From positions 262,954 through 318,023 of the forward strand of contig LT009757.1 in assembly GCA_900012615.1 (NCBI GenBank): a stretch of 55,070 bases of DNA, written 5' to 3'. The position numbers were made by a program, and so were the translations under genes. Source of the DNA: Agrobacterium genomosp. 13 str. CFBP 6927 (lineage in GTDB: Bacteria; Pseudomonadota; Alphaproteobacteria; Rhizobiales; Rhizobiaceae). Below, one piece after another: positions 1 to 9,292 of this stretch; position 1 is the stretch's first letter; the number at the start of each line of letters is the position of its first letter. The notes below the pieces were generated by a model that saw only the letters and a program-made list of their open reading frames with translations, was not told the origin of the DNA and did no database searches.

Positions 1-4
1 GGTT

Positions 5-54
5 CCCCCTCATCCGACCCTTCGGGCCACCTTCTCCCCGGCGGGGAGAAGAAA
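5..54. repeat. Intergenic palindromic repeat, left copy
   Basis: This 50-bp sequence contains the stem CTTCTCCCC/GGGGAGAAG. It recurs base for base in inverted orientation at 54896-54945. Only its palindromic core recurs at 3584-3610. It resembles the short mosaic repeats common between genes in Rhizobium and Agrobacterium (RIME-like, from memory). It lies outside any gene, downstream of the dehydratase gene. Confidence 0.75.
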
Positions 55-147
55 AGTGTGGCAACCTCGCACCCTATCCAAATCCCAGCAACCAATTGAC
101 CGGTTACGACATCTCGGTTGGACGCGAGGATTATATAAAAGGCATTT

Positions 148-173
148 CAGCCCCGGGGATAAACCCGAGGCTG
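148..173 (-). terminator. Hairpin downstream of the dehydratase gene
   Basis: CAGCCCCGGG pairs with CCCGAGGCTG across a 6-nt loop with one C/A mismatch. It lies about 30 bp past the stop codon of the minus-strand dehydratase gene. On the minus strand the hairpin is followed by AAATGCC and then a TTTTATATAAT stretch, so it is a plausible but not classical terminator. No gene is seen in bases 55-204. Confidence 0.4.
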
Positions 174-204
174 ACGAGAAAAGCGTAAGTGCCGCGCCCT
201 TGCT

Positions 205-2016
205 TCAGTGGTTGTCGCGCGGCAGGCCCTTGGTCTGGGCAATGCGCTGATACTTCACGGCCGGTTCCAGAACCGCTCCGGTTTCCATCTGGCTGACGAT
301 GCCGCGCTGGATTTCCTGCCATGGTGTCTGGTGATCGGGGAACTTGTAACCGCCCTCGGCGGAAAGCGCCTCATAACGCTTGGCCAATTCCTCACCGGAA
401 ATCAGAATATCGGCCTTGCCGCGGCCCACATCGATGCGGACGCGATCACCCGTCTGCAGAATGGCGAGACCGCCGCCTGCCGCCGCTTCCGGGGAAGCGT
501 TGAGGATGGACGGGCTGCCCGACGTGCCGGACTGACGACCATCACCGATGCAGGGCAGCGAATTGACACCTTCCTTCAGAAGATAATCCGGTGCGCGCAT
601 GTTCACCACTTCCGCCGCGCCCGGATAACCGATCGGGCCTGCGCCACGCATGAAGAGGATGGTGTTGGCATCGATCTTCAGCGACGGATCGTCGATGCGG
701 TGATGGTAGTCCTCCGGACCGTCGAACACCACGGCACGGCCTTCGAAGGCTTCCGGGTCGTTCGGATTGGAGAGGTAACGGTTGCGGAATTCTTCCGAGA
801 TCACGCTGGTCTTCATGATGGCGGAGGAGAACAGGTTGCCGCGCAGAACACGGAAGCCGGCGCGCTCCTTGAGCGGCTGCTCATAGGGACGGATGACCTT
901 CTCGTCTTCGATGATCGCGCCACGGCAATTGTCACCGATGGTCTTGCCGTTGACGGTCATGGCGTCTTCCATGATCAGTCCCTGGGTCATCAGCTGGTTC
1001 ACGACGGCAGGAACGCCACCGGCATGGTAATAATCCTCGCCGAGATATTCACCGGCCGGCTGCAGGTTGACGAGCAGCGGCACGTCTTCGCCATAGGTCT
1101 GCCAGTCATCCACCGTCAGCTCGACGCCGACATGGCGGGCAAGGCCGTTCAGATGGATCGGCGCATTGGTGGAGCCGCCGATGGCCGAATTGACGCGGAT
1201 GGCGTTGATGAAGGCGTCCTTGGTCATGATATCGGAAGGCTTCAGATCTTCCTTGACCATTTCGACGATACGCAGGCCAGTGAGATAAGAGACCTCCTGA
1301 CGGTCGCGGTAAGGCGCCGGAATGGCGGCGGAGCCCGGAAGCTGCATGCCGAGCGCTTCGGCAAGCGAGTTCATGGTCGTCGCCGTGCCCATGGTGTTGC
1401 AATAACCGGTGGAGGGAGCCGACGAGGCAACGAGCTTGACGAAGCCCTGATAATCGATCTCGCCCTTCGCCAGCAGTTCGCGCGCCTTCCAGACGATGGT
1501 GCCGGAACCGGTGCGTTCGCCACGGAACCAGCCGTTCAGCATGGGGCCGACGGACAGGGCGATGGCCGGAATGTTGACGGTGGCCGCCGCCATAAGACAG
1601 GCAGGCGTGGTCTTGTCACAGCCGATGGTCAGAACGACGCCATCGAGCGGATAACCATAAAGCACTTCCACGAGGCCGAGATAGGCAAGGTTACGGTCAA
1701 GACCCGCCGTCGGGCGCTTGCCGGTTTCCTGGATGGGGTGAACAGGAAATTCAATCGCGATGCCACCCGCTTCACGAATGCCTTCACGCAGGCGGTTCGC
1801 CAGCTCCAGATGGTGGCGGTTGCAGGGCGAAAGATCCGAGCCGGTCTGCGCAATACCGATGATCGGGCGATCGGACTGAAGCTCGGCCTGGCTGAGACCG
1901 AAGTTCATGTAACGCTCGAGATAAAGCGCGGTCATATCCGCATTGGCGGGGTTGTCGAACCACGCGCGCGAACGAAGCTTGCCTTGAGTTGCAGGCAGAT
2001 TGTCGGATTTGGTCAT
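205..2016 (-). CDS. IlvD/Edd-family sugar-acid dehydratase, D-xylonate dehydratase-like
   Basis: The 603-residue protein belongs to the IlvD/Edd family, [2Fe-2S] enzymes that dehydrate sugar acids to 2-keto-3-deoxy acids in the cytoplasm. The cluster and Mg ligands are visible: Cys65 in SDLSPCN, Cys133 in GCDKTTP and Cys206 in GYCNTMGT. The N-terminus ([20 protein letters not shown]) closely resembles Caulobacter XylD as I remember it. That favours a pentonate or hexonate substrate over the branched-chain dihydroxy acids of IlvD. A Shine-Dalgarno-like CTGGAGA precedes the ATG. The gene is divergent from a galactofuranose-type importer, so it may act on an aldonic acid made from the imported sugar. 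Xylonate, arabonate, galactonate and fuconate cannot be told apart from sequence alone. Confidence 0.85.
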   Translation of the reverse strand: MTKSDNLPATQGKLRSRAWFDNPANADMTALYLERYMNFGLSQAELQSDRPIIGIAQTGSDLSPCNRHHLELANRLREGIREAGGIAIEFPVHPIQETGKRPTAGLDRNLAYLGLVEVLYGYPLDGVVLTIGCDKTTPACLMAAATVNIPAIALSVGPMLNGWFRGERTGSGTIVWKARELLAKGEIDYQGFVKLVASSAPSTGYCNTMGTATTMNSLAEALGMQLPGSAAIPAPYRDRQEVSYLTGLRIVEMVKEDLKPSDIMTKDAFINAIRVNSAIGGSTNAPIHLNGLARHVGVELTVDDWQTYGEDVPLLVNLQPAGEYLGEDYYHAGGVPAVVNQLMTQGLIMEDAMTVNGKTIGDNCRGAIIEDEKVIRPYEQPLKERAGFRVLRGNLFSSAIMKTSVISEEFRNRYLSNPNDPEAFEGRAVVFDGPEDYHHRIDDPSLKIDANTILFMRGAGPIGYPGAAEVVNMRAPDYLLKEGVNSLPCIGDGRQSGTSGSPSILNASPEAAAGGGLAILQTGDRVRIDVGRGKADILISGEELAKRYEALSAEGGYKFPDHQTPWQEIQRGIVSQMETGAVLEPAVKYQRIAQTKGLPRDNH

Positions 2017-2536
2017 TATGCAGGTCTCCAGCCGGAAGTGGCCAACGGTAAAATATTACGAAATGCGACAAGCTTATGTTGTGCGCAAGGAAAATGGAAT
2101 CAGCTTTCGGAGATCACGCATAACCGACAGAGCCGGCGCAGACGAGTGGATCGGGGCCGTTCTTCGGCTTTAGCCGAATATTTTTCGGTGCTTACCACCA
2201 TACCGGCACTTCTCAACGGTCTCTTCCTCCCTGCTTTTCCGGGTTACGACCGGCCGCTGGCCGGACATTCCCTCACAAGCTGACTTTCTTATTTATATTA
2301 CTATTTGACGTCACCATGGGCTGTCAAGCTGGGAGGCCGTACATTTCAGGTGCATTTCGGCATCGGAAGTCAGTAAAAAATGGACACATAAGCCGTTGAT
2401 TCATCATATTTTATGACAAATATCGATAAAATCGGCATTTCTCTAATTACGAAATGGCTAAAAAATCACTTTTCAAGAGTATTACTATATGCTCATAGTG
2501 TCGCCGTCACGCTGACATCATCTCTGGGAGGATAAG
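2017..2536. promoter_or_regulatory. Divergent promoter region, dehydratase / ytfQ
   Basis: These 520 bp hold no convincing gene and are much more AT-rich than the flanks, especially 2285-2500. The 11-mer ATTACGAAATG occurs twice in direct orientation, at 2055-2065 near the dehydratase start and at 2446-2456 near ytfQ. TATTACTAT also occurs twice. These could be binding sites for the GntR-type regulator encoded at the end of the ytf operon. That is inference from position only. Confidence 0.4.
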
Positions 2537-3496
2537 ATGAGAAAAGCTCTTGCGGCATTCACTGTCGCCGTATCCGCATGCCTTGCATCCAGTGTTTCCG
2601 CGCAATCGCTCACCGTCGGCTTCTCGCAGATCGGTTCGGAATCCGGCTGGCGTGCAGCCGAAACCACCGTCACCAAACAGCAGGCCGAAAAGCGCGGCGT
2701 CACGCTGAAATTCGCTGACGCTCAGCAGAAGCAGGAAAACCAGATCAAGGCCGTTCGCGGCTTCATCGCGCAGGGCGTCGATGCGATCCTGATTGCGCCC
2801 GTCGTCGCCACCGGCTGGGATGCGGTGCTGAAGGAAGCCAAGGAAGAGAAAATCCCCGTCATCCTGCTCGACCGCCAGATCGAAGCGCCGGATGATCTTT
2901 ATCTGACCGCCGTAACCTCCGATCAGGTGCACGAGGGCAAGGTTGCCGGTGACTGGCTGGTCAAGGATGTCGGCTCCAAGGACTGCAAGGTCGTGGAATT
3001 GCAGGGCACGACCGGCTCTTCGCCCGCCATCAACCGCAAAAAGGGCTTCGAAGAAGCCATCGCTTCCCACGCCAATATCAAGATCGTGCGCTCGCAGACG
3101 GGTGACTTCACCCGCACCAAGGGCAAGGAAGTCATGGAAAGCTTCATCAAGGCCGAAGGCGGCGGCAAGGATATCTGTGCCGTCTATGCCCATAATGACG
3201 ACATGGCCGTCGGCGCGATCCAGGCGATCAAGGAAGCCGGCCTGAAGCCCGGAACCGACATCAAGATCGTCTCCATCGACGCCGTGCCAGACATCTTCAA
3301 GGCCATGGCGGATGGCGAGGCCAATGCGACGGTGGAACTGACACCCGACATGGCAGGCCCGGCCTTCGATGCGCTCGAAGCCTATCTGAAGGACAAGAAA
3401 GCGCCTGCTAAGTGGATTCAGACCGAATCCAAGCTCTACACGGCATCCGACGACCCGATGAAGGTTTACGAGGCGAAGAAGGGCCTGGGGTACTGA
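2537..3496 (+). CDS. ytfQ: Periplasmic sugar-binding protein of ABC importer (YtfQ-like)
   Basis: The protein has 319 residues, with a Sec signal peptide ending near SVSA-QS (about residue 22) and a type I periplasmic-binding fold. The mature start LTVGFSQIGSESGWRAAET and the stretch GDFTRTKGKEVMESFIKAE are almost the same as in E. coli YtfQ, which binds galactofuranose. GGAGG lies 7-11 bases before the ATG. It is the first gene of ytfQ-ytfR-ytfT-yjfF-gntR. A 181-bp gap holding a strong hairpin separates it from ytfR, as is usual where the binding protein must be made in excess. The substrate is inferred from similarity and could be another furanose or pentose. Confidence 0.9.
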   Translation: MRKALAAFTVAVSACLASSVSAQSLTVGFSQIGSESGWRAAETTVTKQQAEKRGVTLKFADAQQKQENQIKAVRGFIAQGVDAILIAPVVATGWDAVLKEAKEEKIPVILLDRQIEAPDDLYLTAVTSDQVHEGKVAGDWLVKDVGSKDCKVVELQGTTGSSPAINRKKGFEEAIASHANIKIVRSQTGDFTRTKGKEVMESFIKAEGGGKDICAVYAHNDDMAVGAIQAIKEAGLKPGTDIKIVSIDAVPDIFKAMADGEANATVELTPDMAGPAFDALEAYLKDKKAPAKWIQTESKLYTASDDPMKVYEAKKGLGY

Positions 3497-3583
3497 GCCG
3501 TTTCTTTTGGTAATTAAACGAGGACGAAAGCTCTCTCGCCCCGGCACAGAATGAACGCGTATTGAGCGAGCGGATGCCGCTTG

Positions 3584-3610
3584 TTTCTTCTCCCCGCCGG
3601 GGAGAAGAAA
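3584..3610. repeat. Palindromic repeat core between ytfQ and ytfR
   Basis: TTTCTTCTCCCC and GGGGAGAAGAAA form a perfect 12-bp stem around a 3-nt loop. It is the palindromic core of the repeats at 5-54 and 54896-54945, here without the flanking half. Its place between the binding-protein and ATPase genes suggests that it could protect the upstream transcript 3' end, as REP sequences do in malE-malF. Confidence 0.65.
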
Positions 3611-3677
3611 ACCAGCCGCCACCTACGCGCTCATTCCACCCTTGATACGAGACCCATTTCGATACGGAAACTACTCA

Positions 3678-5201
3678 ATGTCCGAAACGGCACCACTTCT
3701 GGAAGCACGCGCCATCGGCAAATCCTTTCTCGGGATCACGGCGCTGGACAATGTCGATTTCTCGCTCCGGCGCGGTGAAATCCACGCATTGCTCGGCGAA
3801 AACGGCGCGGGCAAATCGACGCTGATCAAGATACTGACCGGGGTTTATCACCGCGACAGCGGTTCGATCTTTCTGGAAGGCGCAGAGATTTCGCCCGCCA
3901 ATGTGGGCGAGGCGCAGGCGCTCGGCATCGGCACGGTCTATCAGGAAGTGAATCTTCTCGAAAACCTCACCGTTGCCGAAAACCTGTTTCTCGGGCGCCA
4001 GCCGCGCCGCTTCGGACTGATTGACCGCAGCACGATGCAGAAGAATTCGCAGGCGCTGCTTGCCCAATACGGACTTTCCATCGACGTCAACGCGCTTCTT
4101 TCCAGCTATTCCGTGGCCATCCGCCAGATCATCGCCATTGCCCGCGCCGTCGATCTTTCCGGCAAGGTGCTGGTGCTGGACGAGCCGACCGCCAGCCTTG
4201 ATGCCCATGAAGTCGAGATGCTGTTCGGCGTCTTGAGAAACTTGCGCGCCCGCGGCATCGGCATCGTCATCATCACCCACTTCCTCAATCAGGTCTATGA
4301 TATCGCCGACCGGGTGACGGTGCTGCGCAACGGCCGCCTTGTCGGCACCCGCGATATCGGCAGCCTGCCCCGTTCCGAACTGATCTCGATGATGCTCGGT
4401 CGCGAGCTTCAGCACATTACCCACGACCATCAGGCGACCGAAGATACGGTTGCCGAGGGCGAGCCGCCGATCCGTTTCGAAGGTTATGGCAAACGCGGCA
4501 GCATCGCGCCCTTCGATCTCGGCATCCGGCCGGGAGAAATCGTCGGCGTCGCCGGTCTCCTTGGCTCCGGCCGAACCGAAACCGCCTTCCTGCTGTTCGG
4601 CATCGACCGGCCCGATACCGGCACTGCGATGATCGACGGAAAGACGGCGGCGATTTCGTCTCCTGAAGCCGCCATCACCGCCGGGTTCGGTTTCTGTCCG
4701 GAAGAGCGCAAGACCGACGGCATCATCGGCGACTTTTCCGTCACCGACAATATCGCGCTGGCGCTTCAGGCCCGGCAGGGCTGGGCACGGCCACTCTCGC
4801 GCCGGCAGAAGGCGGAACTGGCCGAAAGCTTCATCAAGTCACTCGATATCCGCCCGGCCGACCCCGACCGGCCGATCAAATTCCTGTCCGGCGGCAATCA
4901 GCAGAAGGCCATTCTGGCGCGCTGGCTCGCCACCCATCCCCGGCTGCTGATCCTCGACGAGCCGACACGCGGCATCGATATCGGCGCGCATGCGGAAATC
5001 TTGAAAATGATCGAAAAACTCTGCAGCGAGGGCATGTCGCTCGTCGTCATCTCTTCGGAACTGGAAGAGCTTACCGCCGTTGCCCATCGTGTCGTCGTGC
5101 TGTCCGACCGCCGCCATGTCAGCGAATTGAAGGGCGGCGAAGTGACCGCCGACAACATCATGCGGGCGATTGCAGATGCGGCAAAAACGGAGGCGGCATG
5201 A
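3678..5201 (+). CDS. ytfR: Sugar ABC transporter ATPase with two nucleotide-binding domains (YtfR-like)
   Basis: The 507-residue protein has two tandem ATPase domains, as in RbsA, AraG and YtfR. Domain 1 has Walker A GENGAGKST at residues 40-48, a signature-region LSSYSVAIRQ that matches the YtfR form, and Walker B VLVLDEPTASLD. Domain 2 has a degenerate Walker A GLLGSGRTE, signature LSGGNQQK and Walker B LLILDEPTRGID. I chose ATG 3678 because the product then matches the roughly 500-residue family length. An upstream in-frame ATG at 3642 would add 12 unconserved residues and would lie just past the hairpin. The gene overlaps ytfT by 4 bp (ATGA), which implies translational coupling. It energises sugar uptake from YtfQ. 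Confidence 0.88.
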   Translation: MSETAPLLEARAIGKSFLGITALDNVDFSLRRGEIHALLGENGAGKSTLIKILTGVYHRDSGSIFLEGAEISPANVGEAQALGIGTVYQEVNLLENLTVAENLFLGRQPRRFGLIDRSTMQKNSQALLAQYGLSIDVNALLSSYSVAIRQIIAIARAVDLSGKVLVLDEPTASLDAHEVEMLFGVLRNLRARGIGIVIITHFLNQVYDIADRVTVLRNGRLVGTRDIGSLPRSELISMMLGRELQHITHDHQATEDTVAEGEPPIRFEGYGKRGSIAPFDLGIRPGEIVGVAGLLGSGRTETAFLLFGIDRPDTGTAMIDGKTAAISSPEAAITAGFGFCPEERKTDGIIGDFSVTDNIALALQARQGWARPLSRRQKAELAESFIKSLDIRPADPDRPIKFLSGGNQQKAILARWLATHPRLLILDEPTRGIDIGAHAEILKMIEKLCSEGMSLVVISSELEELTAVAHRVVVLSDRRHVSELKGGEVTADNIMRAIADAAKTEAA

Positions 5202-6244
5202 TGGCAGCAGTGACACGACGCCTGAAAAGGCTCGCTCCTCAGCTTGTCGCACTGTTCGTCATTCTGGCAGCGATTACAATCGTTTCGCCGGGTTTCCTGC
5301 ATGTCTCGTTCCAGAACGGCAGGCTCTATGGCAGTCTGGTGGATATTCTCGTGCGCGCCGCACCGGTTGCGCTTTTAACCATCGGCATGACGCTGGTCAT
5401 CGCCACCAAGGGCATCGATCTTTCCATTGGCGCCGTCATCGCCATCTGCGGCGCGGTCGCGGCCACGCTCATCAGCAATGGCCATTCCATTCCCTCGGTC
5501 ATCGTCATTTCGCTTGCGGTGGGCATTGCCTGCGGGTTGTGGAACGGCGTGCTGGTTGCCCTTCTCGACATACAGCCGATCATCGCCACGCTGATCCTGA
5601 TGGTGGCGGGACGCGGCATCGCCCAGCTTATTACCGAAGGTGTCATTCTCACCTTCAACAATGACAGCTTTTCCGCCATCGGCTCCGGCTCGTTCGCAGG
5701 CATTCCACTGCCCGTCATCATCTGGGTGGCGGCCGCACTGCTGATCGGCCTTCTGGTACGCAAGAGCGCACTCGGCTTCCTGATCGAGGCGACCGGCATC
5801 AATCGCCGCGCCGCAGCCTTGGCCGGCGTCCGGGCCCGCTTCCTGCTGTTCTTCGTTTATGCGGTTTCTGGCCTCTGCGCCGCCATCGCCGGCATGATCG
5901 TCACCGCCGATATTCGCGGCGCGGATGCCAACAATGCCGGGCTGTGGCTGGAGCTGGACGCGATCCTTGCGGTGGTCATCGGCGGCACCTCGCTGAATGG
6001 CGGGCGCTTCTCCATCACCGCCTCGCTGATCGGCGCGCTGATCATCCAGACCATCAATACCGGCATTCTCGTCTCGGGCTTCCCGCCGGAATTCAACCTC
6101 ATCATCAAGGCCGGCATCATCATGGTGGTGCTGACGCTGCAATCGCCGGCGATCATGACGGTGTTGGGCTTCGTGAAAGCGCCCAAGCCACACGCTAAAC
6201 CGGCCGCCTCCAATGGCATGACCAAGGAAGGAACCGCGCGATGA
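5198..6244 (+). CDS. ytfT: Sugar ABC transporter permease (YtfT-like)
   Basis: This 348-residue inner-membrane permease of the ribose/galactofuranose class has about eight to ten hydrophobic segments. It carries the family motif GMTLVIATKGIDLSIGA and the EAA-like loop region LWLELDAILAVVIGGTSLNGG. It overlaps ytfR upstream and yjfF downstream by 4 bp each, so the three products are translated as one block. With YjfF it should form the heterodimeric membrane channel. The last ~20 residues are polar and poorly conserved. Confidence 0.87.
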   Translation: MMAAVTRRLKRLAPQLVALFVILAAITIVSPGFLHVSFQNGRLYGSLVDILVRAAPVALLTIGMTLVIATKGIDLSIGAVIAICGAVAATLISNGHSIPSVIVISLAVGIACGLWNGVLVALLDIQPIIATLILMVAGRGIAQLITEGVILTFNNDSFSAIGSGSFAGIPLPVIIWVAAALLIGLLVRKSALGFLIEATGINRRAAALAGVRARFLLFFVYAVSGLCAAIAGMIVTADIRGADANNAGLWLELDAILAVVIGGTSLNGGRFSITASLIGALIIQTINTGILVSGFPPEFNLIIKAGIIMVVLTLQSPAIMTVLGFVKAPKPHAKPAASNGMTKEGTAR

Positions 6245-7221
6245 TCCACAGCCGCAACCTGCCCTTCCTCACCACGCTGACAATCTTCGTCATCGCCTAT
6301 CTGCTGTGCGTGCTGCAATATCCGGCAATCCTGTCGACACGGGTGATCGGCAATCTCTTGACCGACAATGCCTTTCTCGGCATTGCGGCTGTCGGCATGA
6401 CCTTCGTCATCCTGTCTGGCGGCATCGATCTTTCCATCGGTTCGGTCATCGCCTTTACCAGCGTCTTCGTCGCCGTGATGGTCGGCACCTATAATATCCA
6501 TCCGCTGCTCGCCTTCGCCATCGTGCTGGTTGTCTCGACATTGTTCGGCTGCCTGATGGGGGCGATGATCCGCTTCCTCGCCATCCCGCCCTTCGTGGTA
6601 ACGCTGGCGGGCATGTTTCTGGCACGCGGCGCGGCTTACCTCATCTCCACCCAGTCCGTGCCGATCTCGCATCCCTTCATCGATGCGATACAGGGTTTTT
6701 ATTACCGCTTCCCGGGCGGCGGCAGGCTGACGGCGCTGGCCATGCTGATGCTTCTCGTCTTTGCCGCCGGCATGCTGATCGCCAGCCGCACCCGCTTCGG
6801 GGCCAATATCTATGCGCTGGGCGGCAACCCGCAATCGGCCGAACTGATGGGTGTGCCGATCGGGGCGACGACCATCGGCATCTATGCGCTTTCCGGCTTT
6901 CTCTCCGGCCTCGCCGGCATCGTCTATACGCTCTACACCTCATCGGGCTATTCGCTGGCGACGGTCGGCGTTGAACTCGACGCCATCGCCGCGGTCGTGA
7001 TCGGCGGGACGTTGCTAACGGGCGGCACGGGGCTGGTGGCGGGCACCTTCATCGGCCTACTGATCCAGGGGCTGATCCAGACCTATATCGTTTTTGACGG
7101 AACGCTTTCTTCCTGGTGGACGAAAATCGTCATCGGCGTGCTGCTTTTCGTCTTCATCGTGTTGCAGCGCGCAATCATCTGGTATTCAAACAGGAGACTG
7201 GCCGGACCGCATCCGGCATAA
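6241..7221 (+). CDS. yjfF: Sugar ABC transporter permease (YjfF-like)
   Basis: The second permease has 326 residues and is paralogous to the preceding one. It carries GMTFVILSGGIDLSIGSVIAF and VELDAIAAVVIGGTLLTGG. The ATG overlaps the ytfT stop codon. Two different permease subunits together with a double-domain ATPase reproduce the E. coli YtfQRT-YjfF layout exactly. The regulator gene starts 18 bases after its stop. Confidence 0.87.
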   Translation: MIHSRNLPFLTTLTIFVIAYLLCVLQYPAILSTRVIGNLLTDNAFLGIAAVGMTFVILSGGIDLSIGSVIAFTSVFVAVMVGTYNIHPLLAFAIVLVVSTLFGCLMGAMIRFLAIPPFVVTLAGMFLARGAAYLISTQSVPISHPFIDAIQGFYYRFPGGGRLTALAMLMLLVFAAGMLIASRTRFGANIYALGGNPQSAELMGVPIGATTIGIYALSGFLSGLAGIVYTLYTSSGYSLATVGVELDAIAAVVIGGTLLTGGTGLVAGTFIGLLIQGLIQTYIVFDGTLSSWWTKIVIGVLLFVFIVLQRAIIWYSNRRLAGPHPA

Positions 7222-7239
7222 TTGCAAACGGAGGCTTGC

Positions 7240-7974
7240 TTGGGGCTGCTCGAAACAACGATAAGCGGACGAAAACGCCGGAACAGCCACGCCCATGTGG
7301 TCTCCGAACTCGGCAGCGCCATCGTTTCAGGCAGAATAGCGGAAGGTTCGCTCTTGCCCAATGATGCCGAACTGTCGCTGCGTTTCGGCGTTTCGCGCAC
7401 CGTGCTGCGCGAAACCATGAAGACGCTGGCGGCCAAGCGCCTCGTCGAACCCAAGGCCAAGGTCGGCACCCGCGTTCTCGACCGTTCGAGCTGGAACTTC
7501 TTTGATCCCGACGTGCTGGGCTGGCGCTGCGAAGCCGGGATAGATGAGGAATTCGTCACGCATCTGGCGGAAATCCGCCTCGCTCTCGAACCGGCCGCGG
7601 CCGCCGCTGCGGCCCTGCAGGCCTCGAATGACGATATTGTTTCCCTTTACGTGATCGCCGCCAAATTCGACAATCCGAAACATACGCCGGAAACCATCGC
7701 CAAGGTCGATCTCGAATTTCACCTTGCCGTTGCACACATGTCCGGCAACCCCTTCATGCGTTCGGCAAGCGGGCTCATCGAAGCAGCGCTGGCCATTTCT
7801 TTCCAGCTTTCATCCCCCGCAGCCTCGCCCGGCACCATCGCGGAGATTGCCTCCAATCACCTGCGCATCGTGCACGCCATAGCGGCACGGGATGCCGATG
7901 CCGCCGTGAAAGCCATGCGCCATGTGATCGAGGTCGGCAAGGACCGGACGCAGAAGGCGATCAAGGCGCCTTGA
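7240..7974 (+). CDS. GntR-family (FadR/FCD) transcriptional regulator
   Basis: The 244-residue protein has an N-terminal winged helix (SELGSAIVSGRIAEGSLLPND...LSLRFGVSRTVLRETMKTLAAKRLV) and a C-terminal FCD ligand-binding domain with the metal-binding region KVDLEFHLAVA. TTG 7240 is preferred because GGAGG sits at 7230-7234 with ideal spacing. The longer reading from TTG 7222 has no ribosome site. It is the last gene of the ytf operon, so it probably represses that operon and the divergent dehydratase gene and is induced by a sugar acid. The ligand is unknown; DgoR- and LgoR-type proteins are the closest functional models. Confidence 0.85.
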   Translation: MGLLETTISGRKRRNSHAHVVSELGSAIVSGRIAEGSLLPNDAELSLRFGVSRTVLRETMKTLAAKRLVEPKAKVGTRVLDRSSWNFFDPDVLGWRCEAGIDEEFVTHLAEIRLALEPAAAAAAALQASNDDIVSLYVIAAKFDNPKHTPETIAKVDLEFHLAVAHMSGNPFMRSASGLIEAALAISFQLSSPAASPGTIAEIASNHLRIVHAIAARDADAAVKAMRHVIEVGKDRTQKAIKAP

Positions 7975-8016
7975 GGTCGCCGTACCGCCCTCTCCCCGCG
8001 AAGAAGGTCCCACCTT

Positions 8017-9288
8017 TCACCCGATCAGGATCGCCCTGATATCGTTTACATTCGTCAGCGTCGGCCCCGTCACGACAAGGTCTCCGGCTGCATTGAAAGC
8101 CGTGTAGCTATCATGGTTCACGAGTGACTGGCGCGGATCGACGCCGGCATTGCGTATGCGGACAAGCGTATCCGGCGTCACCATCGCACCCGCCGCATCC
8201 TCCACGCCATCTATGCCGTCACTGTCGCCGGCAATGGCCCATATGCCGTCTGCGCCCTTCAGCGTCAGCGCAAGGCTCAGCAGGAATTCCGTATTGCGAC
8301 CACCCTTGCCGGCCGGCCCCTTGCCGATCGTCACTGTGGTTTCGCCGCCGGAAAGCAGTACGGCCGGGCCTTTGACCGGCAGGCCCTTGCGGCTGGCGGA
8401 AAGAGCGATACCGGCCATGACAGCGCCGACATCTTTTGACTCGCCTTCCAGCGAATCTCCGAGGATGAGCGGCGTCAGCCCGAGCTTTACGGCCTCATCC
8501 GCCGCCGCCTGCAGGGCGAGCGAGGGGGCTGCGATCAGCCGGATATCCTCTTCGATATCACCTGCTTTCGGTGTTTCCTCACCCTTTTCCAGCACCATGC
8601 GCACCGTTTCGGGAAGATCGAGCGCATAACGGGAGACGATTTCCCGCACGGTTTCAATATCGCTCGGATCTGCAACCGTCGGGCCGGAGGCGATTTCGGA
8701 CGGGTCGTCACCCGGCACATCCGAAATCAGCAGCGAAACAACCTTGGCCGGCCTTGCGGCCAGCGCCAGCCGTCCGCCCTTGATACGGGAGAGATGTTTG
8801 CGCACCGCGTTCATTTCGGAAATCGTCGCACCGCTGGCCAAAAGGGCACGATTAACGGCCATCTTGTCGGCAAGCGTCATGCCTTCGGCAGGTGCCACCA
8901 TCAGCGCCGAACCGCCGCCGGAAATTAGCGCGATCACCATGTCGTCCGCCGTCAGCCCCTCAACGGCGGCAAGAATGCGTTTTGCCGCTTCCGCGCTTTT
9001 ATCGTCAGGCACGGGGTGCGAGGCCTCGATGATCTCGATGCGTGTGGTCGGGGCGGCATGGCCGTAACGCGTCACCACCACACCGGAGAGATCGACATGC
9101 GGCCATGCCGCTTCAAGCGCGGCGGCCATGGCGGCCGAAGCCTTGCCGGCGCCCACCACCACACATCTGCCCTTGGGCGGGGAAGGAAGATGGTGTTGCA
9201 GCACCTTTGCGGGATCGGCGCTCGCGACGGCGGCCATGAATATGCGGTTGAGAGCGTCTCTTGCGGACGTGTCGTTCCATGCGCTCAT
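8017..9288 (-). CDS. Glycerate 2-kinase / TtuD-type (DUF4147-MOFRL)
   Basis: This 423-residue protein has an N-terminal DUF4147 domain (VVVGAGKASAAMA near residue 45, LISGGGSALM, SEMNAVRKHLSRIKGGRLA) and a C-terminal MOFRL domain (LSGGETTVTI, GGRNTEFLLSLAL, AGDSDGIDG). The family phosphorylates D-glycerate at C2. It links glyoxylate, tartrate, hydroxypyruvate or sugar-acid breakdown to 2-phosphoglycerate. Older annotations call it hydroxypyruvate reductase (TtuD), which this fold is not. The gene starts 4 bases after the DUF1304 gene ends, so both form one operon. It runs convergently with the ytf operon and there is no sign of joint control. Confidence 0.85.
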   Translation of the reverse strand: MSAWNDTSARDALNRIFMAAVASADPAKVLQHHLPSPPKGRCVVVGAGKASAAMAAALEAAWPHVDLSGVVVTRYGHAAPTTRIEIIEASHPVPDDKSAEAAKRILAAVEGLTADDMVIALISGGGSALMVAPAEGMTLADKMAVNRALLASGATISEMNAVRKHLSRIKGGRLALAARPAKVVSLLISDVPGDDPSEIASGPTVADPSDIETVREIVSRYALDLPETVRMVLEKGEETPKAGDIEEDIRLIAAPSLALQAAADEAVKLGLTPLILGDSLEGESKDVGAVMAGIALSASRKGLPVKGPAVLLSGGETTVTIGKGPAGKGGRNTEFLLSLALTLKGADGIWAIAGDSDGIDGVEDAAGAMVTPDTLVRIRNAGVDPRQSLVNHDSYTAFNAAGDLVVTGPTLTNVNDIRAILIG

Positions 9289-9292
9289 CGGT

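Noticed and set aside
208..2283. 691-codon open frame on the plus strand
   Set aside because: It is antisense to the dehydratase gene, has no recognisable domain and arises from GC-rich third positions of the real gene.
3678..5201. Defective ABC signature in the first domain of the YtfR-like ATPase
   Set aside because: The SYSVAI form is typical of YtfR orthologues as I recall them, so it is a family trait and not damage.
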